Assembly (NCBI GenBank): GCA_934457115.1
Contig: CAKSHI010000014.1
Coordinates: 1-45,182 of the forward strand
DNA: 45,182 nt
Reading direction: 5' to 3'
From: an uncultured Eubacteriales bacterium
Lineage (GTDB): Bacteria; Bacillota; Clostridia; Oscillospirales; Acutalibacteraceae
The notes under the pieces are model-generated. The model was given only the letters and a program-made list of their open reading frames with translations. It made no database searches and was not told where the DNA came from. Positions 26,715-36,559 of the stretch are shown in pieces; positions within the stretch are counted from its first letter, which is position 1; every line of letters starts with the position of its first letter. The position numbers were made by a program, and so were the translations under genes.

Positions 26715-29654
26715 TCAGTATACCATATCCTCTTTTTTCTTCAGGTTGCATATTTCAAAATTCACTTTGGTCGCCTCTGCTAAGTCTACTGTTATAACAT
26801 CACCCTTTTCTCTAGAAAACTCGTCATAATTCTCCCCCCAAGGATTCCTTAACTTTATAAAATACTTGCCATTCTTCTCTTCTGACCCAATTAAACTATA
26901 TGCATGCTTTGCAAAAACCTTATCCCCTTCAATATCCTTTAATCCATTTTCATCTGTACTATAATAAAGTGGAGTCTTATTGTCTAAAGCTTCTTTTATC
27001 ATTTTAAACAATATCTCTACGTTAGCACTCGATTTATCCAATTTATAAGCAAAGTTTGCTTCGTTTCCCAATATAATCTTAAACGCATCCTTTTCGGTAT
27101 AATCTCTACCATAATTTTCATAACTGCCCGCAATATTTCTATAATCGATTGCATCTTCATCATTTGCAAAGTAAGCTGAAAAAGCCTTTTCTATCATTTG
27201 TACCCAAATTGTTTCTTTAGACTTTGACATTAAACTTCTTGTTTTGCCAAATAGCCCTTTCTTTACATGAAATAAAGACTTTTTAACTGTATACACCTCT
27301 TTTATAAACATTCCGGGCTCTAATTCTCTTTGCAGTGTCACATCGACAGTGTTACTTTCAGGATTCTCTACTATCATATTTTTTATAATTTCAGGCTTTA
27401 CATTGACTATAGATGCAAGTGTCGCCAACAACCAACAATCGCCCATATACCCCTGCTGTACGTCATCCATATTAGGCCCATCCTTAGAGAATAGCGGAAT
27501 TTGTTTTGCTTGCTCTACCTTTATAGATTTCTTCTTTCCATCCTTATCACTGTAGAAGAATTTACCATCATCAATTATTTTATGCTTAACCCCACATTCA
27601 AAACTATTGGAAAGTTTCAATCTCTCGCAACCCATAAATGCACTCTTATCACAAAAAGTATGTTTGGGAAAATTATTTACTTCATTTAGATTTTTGCAAT
27701 TAGCAAATGCATATTTGCCTATGCTTTTAACTTTATTTGGAATTGTTATACTTTTTAAACTTTCACACCCATAAAAAGTACAATTTTCTATTTTTTCTAA
27801 CTTATTACCTAATTTTATGTTTTCTAGATTTTTTAAGTAATAAAAGGATCCACACTCTATTTTCTTTACCCCTGAAGGAATATGTATATTTTTTAGTCCG
27901 GTACAACCGGAAAAGGCCTCTTGACCAATTGTTTGAAGACTCTTTGGTAATTTAATTGTTTTTAGTCCTGTGCAGCCTAAAAACGCACTACAACCTATGC
28001 TATGCAAATTTTCAGGTAAATCAATGCTTTCCAATTTGCTGCAACCACAAAAAGCAAAATTGGGTATTTTCTTTACATTTCTAGGAATACTTATATTCTT
28101 TAAATTTGTACAATTAAGAAATATATGTGTTTTAATTTTATTTAGACTCTCCGGCAATTCTATTTCACTTAGATTAATGCACCTCAAAAAGGCCAGTTTA
28201 TTAATTACCTCTAACTTTGAGGGAAAAACAACCTTAGTTAATCCGGCACAATCGCCAAATGCCTGCTCATCTATTACTTTCATATTTTCAGGCAAAGTTA
28301 TCTCATTTAAACTTACACAATTGTAAAAAATTCCTCCACTTAATCTTTGTAATTTCTTTGGTAAAATAACCTCTTTTAAACCTGTACAATTATCAAAAGT
28401 TGACATTCCTATTTCTGTTATATTATCAGGTAAATTTATACGATCTAAACTTTTACAACTAAGAAAAGCACTTTTTTCTATCTTCTTCAGTTCACTCGGT
28501 AAAACTACACTTTGCAAACCTTCGCAATCCCCAAATAAACCATCAGCTACTTCAGTAATACCTTTAGGAATTTCCACTTCTTTTAATCGCTTACAATCTC
28601 CAAATGCTCTTAATCTAATTTCTTCTAAGCCCTTAGGTAATACAATACTCTCCAAATTTTCGCACCCCGAAAACGCAAGCTCATGTATTCTAGTTACGGT
28701 TTGAGGTATAACTACTTCCTCTATACATTTACAGTTTTCAAAGGAGCGCTCTCCTATTTCACGAACACCGTCTTCTATAATTACCTTCTTAACTTTATCT
28801 AAATTTTTGGTATCTCCAGATGTAATAATGCCTCCTTCACCCTTAATTGTTAATATTGGTTCTGCATCATTTTCCAAAGTTGTAATATAATTATAGATAT
28901 CCTCTCGCTTACAGTTATTTTTAAGTTTTTTATTATCCTCAATTAACTTATCAGTTGCTATGTCTTTGTCGCATATTGCCCTACATAATCTCTTAAAATC
29001 ACTATAGTCAAACCTATACTCAACCCAATCAAATATATCATATACCCTACTAATACATTCTATTGGTATGTCCATTTCATCAGCAATCTGTTTACACTTT
29101 ATCCTCCTTGAAAGCCAATTGATTGCATTTGCAGCCGTATGCCCTAAGATCAACCCTTCTATAATTGGCTTTGCAATATCAAGCCCATTTAAATACTGGA
29201 TTTTATTTGTATTTTCTCGTGGAGTTATGTATTCACCATCAAGATTTTGTTTAAGGGAAGATAAATCTCCTTTGTCATGTGAAACCTTTATTGCCTCTTC
29301 TTCCAAGGTTCCATCATTTGAATTTTTTTCTGTCGCTATACCTATAGCTTGTTGATATATGTGTGTTATTTCATGCTTTAATACTAGTTTATTGTCCTTA
29401 TATTCATTGGTTATAAAAATGTTATTACCACTCGAAGCAGCAAACGGTATGCCAACATTCTTTTCATCTGCTATACAAAGTTTAACATTCTCAACATTCA
29501 TATTAAGTCTGTTTTTTGACCAGTCAATTGCCCATTTAGGCAACTCCATCTTTTGTAGTTTAAAATTTTGAATTTTATTTAAACCTACCTTGTCAAAACT
29601 CTCTATATCCTTTGACTTTGATAATAACTTAATATTCTTTAGAGAATCGTACAA
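26715..29654 (-). CDS. DUF4157-like metallopeptidase domain, LRR, calpain protein 2
   Basis: 979 residues from a TTG at 29654, seven bases after AGGAGG; the paralogue next door has ATG at the same place (MYDS). The N-terminal domain (about 37-110) has LPKWAIDWSKNRLNMNVENV, FAASSGNNIF and KHEITHIYQQA, a zinc-type HExxH (His94, Glu95, His98), as in DUF4157/eCIS-core domains. A helical segment follows (about 160-270), then a cap (KGEGGIITSGDTKNLDKV) and many BspA-type repeats (about 290-690). The C-terminal calpain-like domain has Cys740, His917 and Asn937. There is no Sec signal peptide. It thus carries two potential proteases on one chain. Substrates are unknown. Confidence 0.8.
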   Translation of the reverse strand: MYDSLKNIKLLSKSKDIESFDKVGLNKIQNFKLQKMELPKWAIDWSKNRLNMNVENVKLCIADEKNVGIPFAASSGNNIFITNEYKDNKLVLKHEITHIYQQAIGIATEKNSNDGTLEEEAIKVSHDKGDLSSLKQNLDGEYITPRENTNKIQYLNGLDIAKPIIEGLILGHTAANAINWLSRRIKCKQIADEMDIPIECISRVYDIFDWVEYRFDYSDFKRLCRAICDKDIATDKLIEDNKKLKNNCKREDIYNYITTLENDAEPILTIKGEGGIITSGDTKNLDKVKKVIIEDGVREIGERSFENCKCIEEVVIPQTVTRIHELAFSGCENLESIVLPKGLEEIRLRAFGDCKRLKEVEIPKGITEVADGLFGDCEGLQSVVLPSELKKIEKSAFLSCKSLDRINLPDNITEIGMSTFDNCTGLKEVILPKKLQRLSGGIFYNCVSLNEITLPENMKVIDEQAFGDCAGLTKVVFPSKLEVINKLAFLRCINLSEIELPESLNKIKTHIFLNCTNLKNISIPRNVKKIPNFAFCGCSKLESIDLPENLHSIGCSAFLGCTGLKTIKLPKSLQTIGQEAFSGCTGLKNIHIPSGVKKIECGSFYYLKNLENIKLGNKLEKIENCTFYGCESLKSITIPNKVKSIGKYAFANCKNLNEVNNFPKHTFCDKSAFMGCERLKLSNSFECGVKHKIIDDGKFFYSDKDGKKKSIKVEQAKQIPLFSKDGPNMDDVQQGYMGDCWLLATLASIVNVKPEIIKNMIVENPESNTVDVTLQRELEPGMFIKEVYTVKKSLFHVKKGLFGKTRSLMSKSKETIWVQMIEKAFSAYFANDEDAIDYRNIAGSYENYGRDYTEKDAFKIILGNEANFAYKLDKSSANVEILFKMIKEALDNKTPLYYSTDENGLKDIEGDKVFAKHAYSLIGSEEKNGKYFIKLRNPWGENYDEFSREKGDVITVDLAEATKVNFEICNLKKKEDMVY

Positions 29655-29771
29655 GAGCAGGCCTCCTTAATTAATAAATTATCAATCCAAGTCTTTTTCT
29701 TTACATTATCAAAAGTTGTTCTTTTCTAATCTTTCTTATTATTTTATCATAATATTGTATTTTTATTTACC

Positions 29772-32576
29772 TTATTTTATACCAAGATTAGCTATTCTAA
29801 ATTCAACATTAGTTGCATCCTCCAAGTCTACTTTTATTATTGCATTCTTAGCCTTATAATTTTTATCCAAGTTATGTCCCCAAGGATTTCGTAACTCAAT
29901 ATAATATTTCCCATACTTTTCCTCAGCACCAATTAAGCTGAAAGCATGTGTAGTAATAAGTTTATCACCATCTACATCTTTTACAACATCTCCTTCCGTT
30001 CTAATTGAATAATAAAGAGGTACTTTTCTATCTAATGCTTTTTTTATCCTTTCAAATAGCTCTTTCCTATCTCCGCTTAATGCTTTCGAATTGTAGTACC
30101 CTTTTGCCTCCTTACCAAGTATAATTTTAAATGCATTATTTATCTCAGAACGATCACCTTTATAGCTGCCGGTAATATTATAATAATTAATCGATTCCTT
30201 GCCCTTTGCCAAATATGCTGAAAATGCCTTTTCTATCATTTGTACCCAAATATTTTCTTGTGATTCAGACATTACACTATTAGACGGACCAAATAATCCC
30301 TGCTTTTCCTCAAATAGTGATTTTTTGACTGTATACACTTCTTTTTTAAATACACACGATCCCACTTCTCTTTGTAACGTTACATTTACTGTACCATCTT
30401 TATTATCCTTCATGATATTTTCTATACTCTTTGGATTATTCTTAACTATAGAAGCAAGTGATGCCACCAACCAACAGTCACCTATACAACCTTGTTGAAT
30501 GTCCTCCATTTTAGGTCCGCCTGCTGAAAATAAAGGCATATTATTTGCTTTTTTTATTTTTAGATATTTTTTCTCTTCCGTATCATCTTTATAAATAAAG
30601 TTCTTGTCCGACACATCCTCATGTTTAATATCACCGACCATATCAGCCGATAAATCTAATTTTTCGCAATTCAAAAAGGCATATTCACCACATAATTTTG
30701 GCAAATTATTAACATCAACTAAATTATCACAATCTGCAAATGCATAATTACCTATGCTTTCAACCGACTTCGGAATTGATACTTTTTCCAAATTGGTGCA
30801 ATTCTGAAAAGCCTGATCGCCAATCGACTTAACTCCCTCAGATATATTAGCTTCTCTTATACCTTTACAATTACGAAAAGTGTCACGACCTATTTTAGGT
30901 ATGCCGCTTGGAACACCCACATTTTTTAAATCACTACAATCTCTAAAAGCTGCGGACCCTATTTCCCGCAATTCCTTTGGAAAATTAACTATTTCGGTTA
31001 AACTTTCGCACACATAAAAAGCAGATTCCCCTATTTTTGTTATGCCCTTAGGTAGAACAATTTTTTCTAAATTTTTGCATTCACTAAATGTGTAATCCTC
31101 TACTGCTGTTATACCTTCAGGTAAATTTATTTCTTTTAAGCTACCGCACTGGGAAACAAGGCTTTTACTTACCTTTGTTAACCCCTTTGGTAACACAATT
31201 TTCTCTATTTTTCCACAACCATTAAAAGCTCTTTCCCCTATTTCCTCTATGCTATTGGGTAAATCAATGTTATTTAAACTTTTACAAAAATGAAAAGCCC
31301 CTCTACCTATTTTTTTTAATTCATGTGGTAGTTTCACTTGATTTAATGCAAAACAATAATCAAATGTATTATCATATATTTCAGTTATATTGTCCGGAAT
31401 TTCTATCTCCTTTAAACCTTTACAACCTGAAAAAGCACTTCGCCCTATAGTATGCAATTGATTATGTAAAACAACCTTTTCAACCTCATCACAATTTGAA
31501 AATGCGTTATAACCTATAGTAGTTACACTCTCAGGGACCTCTATTTCTTTTAATTTTTTGAAGCCACTAAATGCAAGTCTTCCTATGTCCTCAACTTTAT
31601 TTCCTATAGTTACCTTAGTAGCATTTTTAAAATCTTTAGTATCCTCACTTGTAATGGTCGTTCCGTCACCCTCAATTAGCACCGGTTCCGGTATTTTATC
31701 TTCATGATGTTCCTCAGCGTTGTTCTGTGGAGCAACATTTGCTCCTGTGTTCTCATTTACCTTTTCCTCCTTTTTTACAGCTTCGGAACCTTCACCTTTC
31801 AAATTTACAATATATCTTTTAATACCATCTTCTCCATGGTTACTTTTTAGAGCTTCACCATCGTTTTTTAGTTTTTCCCATGCTATATTTTTATCATATA
31901 CTACTTTGCATAGCTCTTTAAAGTCTTCAGAGCCAAACTTTGCCTCAGCCCAACCAAAAGCCTTATACACCATTTTCACGCAATCAATAGACACACCCGT
32001 CTCCTTAGCTATTTTCTTGCACTTCATGTGCTTTGTAAGCAAATTGACTGCTCCTACAGTCGCCGCTCCTGCTAAGAAAATTCCACCTAGCAATAAGCCT
32101 AGGGCAAGTCCCCCAAAAGATTGGACTATGTTTGTATTTTCTTTAGGTACTATGTATTTATCACTAAGATTTTGCTTTTTAGAAAGCAAAACCTCTTCAC
32201 CATTCGAAACCTTAACAGCCTCATCTTCCAAGGACTGATCGCCTACATTACTTTCAGTTACACTGCCAACAGCTTGCTGATATATGTGCGTTATTTCATG
32301 CATTATTACTGACTTATTATTTTTATATTCTGACGTCACAAAAATATTATTTCCACTTGCGGCCGCAAAGGGTTCATCACTTTCCTGTTTGTCAACTATG
32401 CAAAGATTAACGCCACTTGCATCCATCCCAAACCTACTCCTAGACCAATTAATTGCCCACTCGGGTAAGCCCTTCCTCCTCACCATAGGTCCGGAAGTTA
32501 ATCCTGAACTCACATTACTAAAAGATCCTGTTACATTTTCCTGAATTTCTGTACTGTTTACTTGAGAATCGTACAT
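29772..32576 (-). CDS. DUF4157-like metallopeptidase domain, LRR, calpain protein 3
   Basis: 934 residues, ATG after AGGGGGAA. Organised like protein 2: an HExxH domain (His93, Glu94, His97 in MHEITHIYQQA, preceded by FAAASGNNIFV), a glycine-rich hydrophobic stretch (about 153-180, LALGLLLGGIFLAG) long enough to span a membrane, a helical region, and an acidic linker with KKEEKVNENT. The cap GDGTTITSEDTKDFKN precedes BspA-type repeats (about 320-645) and a calpain-like domain with Cys701, His877 and Asn897. The hydrophobic stretch is much weaker in protein 2. The shared N-terminal domain but diverged repeats indicate an older duplication of the two. A likely promoter lies 110 bases upstream. 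Confidence 0.8.
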   Translation of the reverse strand: MYDSQVNSTEIQENVTGSFSNVSSGLTSGPMVRRKGLPEWAINWSRSRFGMDASGVNLCIVDKQESDEPFAAASGNNIFVTSEYKNNKSVIMHEITHIYQQAVGSVTESNVGDQSLEDEAVKVSNGEEVLLSKKQNLSDKYIVPKENTNIVQSFGGLALGLLLGGIFLAGAATVGAVNLLTKHMKCKKIAKETGVSIDCVKMVYKAFGWAEAKFGSEDFKELCKVVYDKNIAWEKLKNDGEALKSNHGEDGIKRYIVNLKGEGSEAVKKEEKVNENTGANVAPQNNAEEHHEDKIPEPVLIEGDGTTITSEDTKDFKNATKVTIGNKVEDIGRLAFSGFKKLKEIEVPESVTTIGYNAFSNCDEVEKVVLHNQLHTIGRSAFSGCKGLKEIEIPDNITEIYDNTFDYCFALNQVKLPHELKKIGRGAFHFCKSLNNIDLPNSIEEIGERAFNGCGKIEKIVLPKGLTKVSKSLVSQCGSLKEINLPEGITAVEDYTFSECKNLEKIVLPKGITKIGESAFYVCESLTEIVNFPKELREIGSAAFRDCSDLKNVGVPSGIPKIGRDTFRNCKGIREANISEGVKSIGDQAFQNCTNLEKVSIPKSVESIGNYAFADCDNLVDVNNLPKLCGEYAFLNCEKLDLSADMVGDIKHEDVSDKNFIYKDDTEEKKYLKIKKANNMPLFSAGGPKMEDIQQGCIGDCWLVASLASIVKNNPKSIENIMKDNKDGTVNVTLQREVGSCVFKKEVYTVKKSLFEEKQGLFGPSNSVMSESQENIWVQMIEKAFSAYLAKGKESINYYNITGSYKGDRSEINNAFKIILGKEAKGYYNSKALSGDRKELFERIKKALDRKVPLYYSIRTEGDVVKDVDGDKLITTHAFSLIGAEEKYGKYYIELRNPWGHNLDKNYKAKNAIIKVDLEDATNVEFRIANLGIK

Positions 32577-32693
32577 AGTTAATTCCCCCTAAAAAATCAA
32601 AATCCAAATAAATACTCACTATTACTTTTAATTTAAATTTAACAATTATGGTTCATTTTCAAGGTATACTGATATGTCTGTCTTATTATGATT

Positions 32694-32723
32694 ATTATAG
32701 TATAAATCTCACAATTTTTGCAA
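32694..32723 (-). promoter_or_regulatory. Predicted promoter of LRR-calpain gene 3
   Basis: TTGCAA (32723-32718), 18 bases, TATAAT (32699-32694) on the minus strand, giving a leader of about 110 bases to the ATG at 32576. The rest of the 199-base gap is AT-rich without other structure I can see. Confidence 0.6.
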
Positions 32724-32775
32724 CTTTATTTACATCTATATTTTTCCCAATATTTTTTATTTATACAAAAGTTTC

Positions 32776-35700
32776 TTAATAGTTGATTATTTTAAGCAAC
32801 TTATTGCAATTATTTAAAACGCCTTCTCCACCCTTCGGTAGGTCTCCGTATATAATAATTCTCTTTAATTCTGCACAGCCTGCAAACGCATAGTTACATA
32901 TTCTTTTTACCCCACCGTGCATCTCTACCTTTTCGAGACTCTTACAATAAGTAAAAGCAGAATCTCCTATGTATTCTACACTTTTAGGTATGCTTACTTT
33001 CTTTAGTTTGTTTATGTATGCAAATGACCAATCCGGTATTTCTTTTATGCCATCCCTTAGATCTACTTCTTCAAGATTGTCACAACTACTAAATGCAAAG
33101 GTTACAATTTTTTCTACGCTTCCCGGGATTGTTATTTTCTTCAAAGCTTTACAATTTGAAAATGTTCCAAATTGTATTTCCTTTACACCATCTTCTATGA
33201 CTATATTACTTACATCTTTTAAGTCTTTAGTATCATCCTGCGTAATAACTTTCTTTCCCTTTCCTATTACAGCTGTATTTTCTATTTCCTCCCCGTCAAT
33301 TGAATTATTATGTTCATTTAGATCGAGTTTATATAATTTACTAAGATCTAACCTTTTACATTCATCAAATGCATTACTGTCTATCTGCGTCGCACTATTT
33401 TTTATCTCTACTTCCTCAAGACTTTCACAACCACTAAATGCAAAGCTATCTATCTTTTCCACACTTTCCGGTATACTTATTCTCCTCAAGCCCTTACATT
33501 CACTAAATGCAAATCCGGATATTCCCTTTATGCCGTTACCTAGATTTACATTTTCAAGATTTCTACAACACTCAAATGCAAAATTTGCTATTTTCCCCAC
33601 GCTTCCCGGTATGTTTATTGTTTTCAATTTTTTAATGTTACTAAATGCATAATTTGATATCTCTTTTATACTGTCTTTTAATTCTATTTCCTCAAGACTT
33701 TCACAATCATAAAAAACATTTTCTCCTATTTTTTCCACGCTTCCAGGTATGCTTATTGTTTTCAATTTTTTAATGTTACTAAATGCATAATCTGATATCT
33801 CCTTTATACCGTCTTTTAGCTCTATTTCCTCAAGACTTTCACAACCATTAAAAACATGCGATCCTATTTTTTCCGCGCTTCCAGGTATGCTTATTGTTCT
33901 CAATTTTTTAACGTTTCTAAATGCCTCAATGGATATTTCCTTTATTCCATCTTTTAACTCTATTTCCTCAAGCTCTTCACAACCAGACAATATACACCTT
34001 CCTATTTTTTCCACGTTTCTCGGTATGCTTATTGTTTTCAACTTTTTAACGTTTCTAAATGCCCCAATGGATATTTCTTTTATGCCGTCTTTTAATTCTA
34101 TTTCTTCAAGATTTTCACAACCGGCAAAAACATTTGATCCTATTCTTTCCACGCTTCCGGGTATACTTATTGTTTTCAATCTTTTAACATTTCTAAATGC
34201 CTCAATAGATATTTCCTTTATGCCGTCTTTTAGTTCTATTTCTTCAAGATTTTCACAACTATAAAAAACATGTAATCCTATTTTTTTCACGCTTCCGGGT
34301 ATGCTTATTGTTTTCAATTTTTTAATGTTGTTAAACGCATAATCTGATATCTCTTTTATACCGTCTTTTAGCTCTATTTCCTCAAGATTTTCACAACCAT
34401 AAAAAACACATTTTTCTATTTTTTCCACGCTTCCGGGTATGCTTATTGTTTTCAACTTTTTAATGTTCCTAAATGCCTCAATGGATATTTCCTTTATTCC
34501 ATCTTTTAACTCTATTTCCTCAAGATTTTCACAACCATAAAAAACATGTAATCCTATTTTTTTCATGCTTCCCGGTATTATTATCTTTTTCAAGCTGCTA
34601 AAACCGTCAAATGCATTATTACCTATCTCCTTGACACTGTCTGCTATAATTACCTCATTCGCCCATGATGATCCTTCAGCGTATCCACGTGTAATAAATT
34701 CTCTCCCTTGACCTATTACTTTCACACCCTCTTGGTCATCCTTATCTGCACAATCACTTTTTGCGAAATAATCTAAATTACTTATACAAAATCCCCCGTG
34801 GACTGCCTCTTTTAAATCTACTGTTATATAAGCAGATTTCACTTTATCTCCACTATAATTTTTCCCCCAAGGATTTCTTAGAACCATGTAATAACTACTG
34901 TCCCTTTTGTATACGTCTATTATACTGTAACTATGATGACTCTCAACCTTGTCTCCATCTATATCCTTTAAACTCTTCAAAAAGCTCGTGGCATACCAAA
35001 GAGGCGTATTTTTATTTAATGCACTCTTTATTTTATAAAACCACTGCTCATCGCCTCTTAACCCAATACCAAAAAATCCAAGTGCTGCCTCTTTACCAAG
35101 TATAACTTTAAATGGATCTTTATCTCCACCACCTCCACCATAGATATTATTATAATCAATTGACTGTTTGCTCTTCCCTAAATATGCTGAATATGCCTTT
35201 TCTATCATTTGCGCCCATATTGTGTTTCCCGATCCCGACATTATTGATCTAGAATCCTTATTTTTAAACACAGATTTTTTTACCGTATATGTTTCTTTTC
35301 CAAATACCCCGGGAATTAATTCCCTTTGAAGCGTTACATCAACCGTACCATCTTCATTATCCCTCATCATATTCTTTATAACTTCTGGTTTATAATGAGC
35401 TATAGAGGCAAGTGCTGCCACTAACCAGCAATCTCCCATACTCCTTTGTTTAACATCACTTTCGTCCGGCCCATATTCACCAAATAATGGTAGTTCGTTT
35501 TTATCATCAATTATTAGAGACTTCCCATCGTTCTCATTTTTTTTATAATAAAAACGATCATCTCCAATAATTTCAAAGTAGTCATCAACAATAAATGACT
35601 CACTAAGATCCAGCTTTTTGCATCCCTTGAAGGCCTCTTTGTCGCAAACATTTACATTTAGGGAGCTCTCAACTTTAATTAAATTTTTGCAATCCCTAAA

Positions 35701-36453
35701 AGCAAATTTTCCTATTGTTCTTATGCTTTGGGGCAGACTTATTTCCTTTAAGTTTCCACAATCCCTAAAGGCATTCTCAGAAATTGTCGTTGTGCCGTCT
35801 CCTAACCTTACCCTCTCAAGGCCTTTAAGGCCTTTAAAAGCATACCCTTCTATTGTTTGTATGCTCCCGGGTAAAGTTATTTCTTTTAAATTGTTGCAGT
35901 TCTTAAATGCATTTCCAAATACCTCGGTTATACCATTTTCCCATTCTACCTTTTCGAGATTTTCACAATCATAAAAGGCACCTTTGTCTAACTTCTGTAT
36001 ACTTCCAGGCAGGCTTATCCCCTTTAGGCCTTTGCAACTGCTAAATGCAAACTCCCCTATTTGGGTTATGCCGTTGTTTAGCCCTATTTGCACAAGTTTT
36101 TCACATCCTCCAAAAGCACGTGCCCCTATTTTTGTCATGCTTTCGGGCAATATTACTTCCTTTAAATTACCAAATCTCATAAAGGCGGAGTCCTCTATCT
36201 CCATAGCCCCGTCATCTATGACTATTTTAGTCGCGTTACCTAAATCTCTTGTATAACTATGCCTAATGATACGCCTTCCCTTTCCTATTACAGCTACGTT
36301 TTCCTCGTCATTTTGATTTACTTGGTTTCCTTTTAATTCCTCACTGAAATTCATCTTGCAATCGCCGGTATTTAATTTTTGATCTGTGATTTTCGTGTAA
36401 TTGGAACCTCCGCTACCCTGATTTTGATCTTGTACACTTTTTTCTATAAACAT
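32776..36453 (-). CDS. LRR-calpain-LRR protein 4 with near-identical 46-residue repeats
   Basis: 1225 residues, ATG after AGGAGG, no signal peptide. First a cap (VIGKGRRIIRHSYTRDL) and LRR block (about 55-285), then a calpain-like domain (about 325-565; Cys342, His507, Asn527). Unlike proteins 1-3, a second LRR block follows (about 575-1000) with its own cap (VIGQGREFITRGY), then a third (about 1055-1225; VIGKGKKVITQDDTKDL). The protease is therefore internal. Residues about 628-949 are seven near-identical 46-residue units of the type CENLEEIELKDGIKEIS. The first LRR block is almost identical to that of protein 5, whereas the protease domains differ more. Confidence 0.85.
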   Translation of the reverse strand: MFIEKSVQDQNQGSGGSNYTKITDQKLNTGDCKMNFSEELKGNQVNQNDEENVAVIGKGRRIIRHSYTRDLGNATKIVIDDGAMEIEDSAFMRFGNLKEVILPESMTKIGARAFGGCEKLVQIGLNNGITQIGEFAFSSCKGLKGISLPGSIQKLDKGAFYDCENLEKVEWENGITEVFGNAFKNCNNLKEITLPGSIQTIEGYAFKGLKGLERVRLGDGTTTISENAFRDCGNLKEISLPQSIRTIGKFAFRDCKNLIKVESSLNVNVCDKEAFKGCKKLDLSESFIVDDYFEIIGDDRFYYKKNENDGKSLIIDDKNELPLFGEYGPDESDVKQRSMGDCWLVAALASIAHYKPEVIKNMMRDNEDGTVDVTLQRELIPGVFGKETYTVKKSVFKNKDSRSIMSGSGNTIWAQMIEKAYSAYLGKSKQSIDYNNIYGGGGGDKDPFKVILGKEAALGFFGIGLRGDEQWFYKIKSALNKNTPLWYATSFLKSLKDIDGDKVESHHSYSIIDVYKRDSSYYMVLRNPWGKNYSGDKVKSAYITVDLKEAVHGGFCISNLDYFAKSDCADKDDQEGVKVIGQGREFITRGYAEGSSWANEVIIADSVKEIGNNAFDGFSSLKKIIIPGSMKKIGLHVFYGCENLEEIELKDGIKEISIEAFRNIKKLKTISIPGSVEKIEKCVFYGCENLEEIELKDGIKEISDYAFNNIKKLKTISIPGSVKKIGLHVFYSCENLEEIELKDGIKEISIEAFRNVKRLKTISIPGSVERIGSNVFAGCENLEEIELKDGIKEISIGAFRNVKKLKTISIPRNVEKIGRCILSGCEELEEIELKDGIKEISIEAFRNVKKLRTISIPGSAEKIGSHVFNGCESLEEIELKDGIKEISDYAFSNIKKLKTISIPGSVEKIGENVFYDCESLEEIELKDSIKEISNYAFSNIKKLKTINIPGSVGKIANFAFECCRNLENVNLGNGIKGISGFAFSECKGLRRISIPESVEKIDSFAFSGCESLEEVEIKNSATQIDSNAFDECKRLDLSKLYKLDLNEHNNSIDGEEIENTAVIGKGKKVITQDDTKDLKDVSNIVIEDGVKEIQFGTFSNCKALKKITIPGSVEKIVTFAFSSCDNLEEVDLRDGIKEIPDWSFAYINKLKKVSIPKSVEYIGDSAFTYCKSLEKVEMHGGVKRICNYAFAGCAELKRIIIYGDLPKGGEGVLNNCNKLLKIINY
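33607..34572 (-). repeat. Seven tandem 138-bp in-frame repeats in LRR-calpain gene 4
   Basis: Units of exactly 138 bp (46 codons, two 23-residue LRRs) start on the minus strand at 34572, 34434, 34296, 34158, 34020, 33882 and 33744. The same 138-bp phase continues at 33606 into more diverged units. The core coding for LEEIELKDGIKEIS is nearly invariant, while a few positions (for example GLHVFYG, EKCVFYG, RCILSG) vary between units. Confidence 0.92.
35850..36235 (-). repeat. Near-identical 5' segment shared with LRR-calpain gene 5
   Basis: This segment matches 39105-39490 at a constant offset of 3255 bases with only a handful of differences. Both encode the same first LRR block (from GAMEIEDSAF to TIEGYAFK). 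Similarity falls off on both sides. Confidence 0.85.
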
Positions 36454-36490
36454 AGTAAACGCCTCCTATATTTAAATAAGTCCTTACCTT

Positions 36491-36559
36491 TTACTTCTCA
36501 CCCAAATTTAATGTCTTAAACGGAACGCTTGCCACCTTGTCTAAATCTACTGTTATTCT
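36491..36559 (-). pseudogene. Orphan calpain C-terminal tail between genes 5 and 4
   Basis: Read on the minus strand this stretch gives RITVDLDKVASVPFKTLNLG, then EK and a TAA. It is the standard last 22 residues of the family's protease domain (compare ITVDLEEATNVPFKISNLG inside protein 5). It has no start codon, a TGA lies just upstream in frame, and it begins in another frame overlapping the stop of gene 5. It is what remains of a deleted protease domain. Confidence 0.8.

Noticed and set aside
33607..34572. Regular 138-bp repeats as a CRISPR or satellite array
   Set aside because: They are coding, in frame, contiguous without spacers, and encode LRR units.
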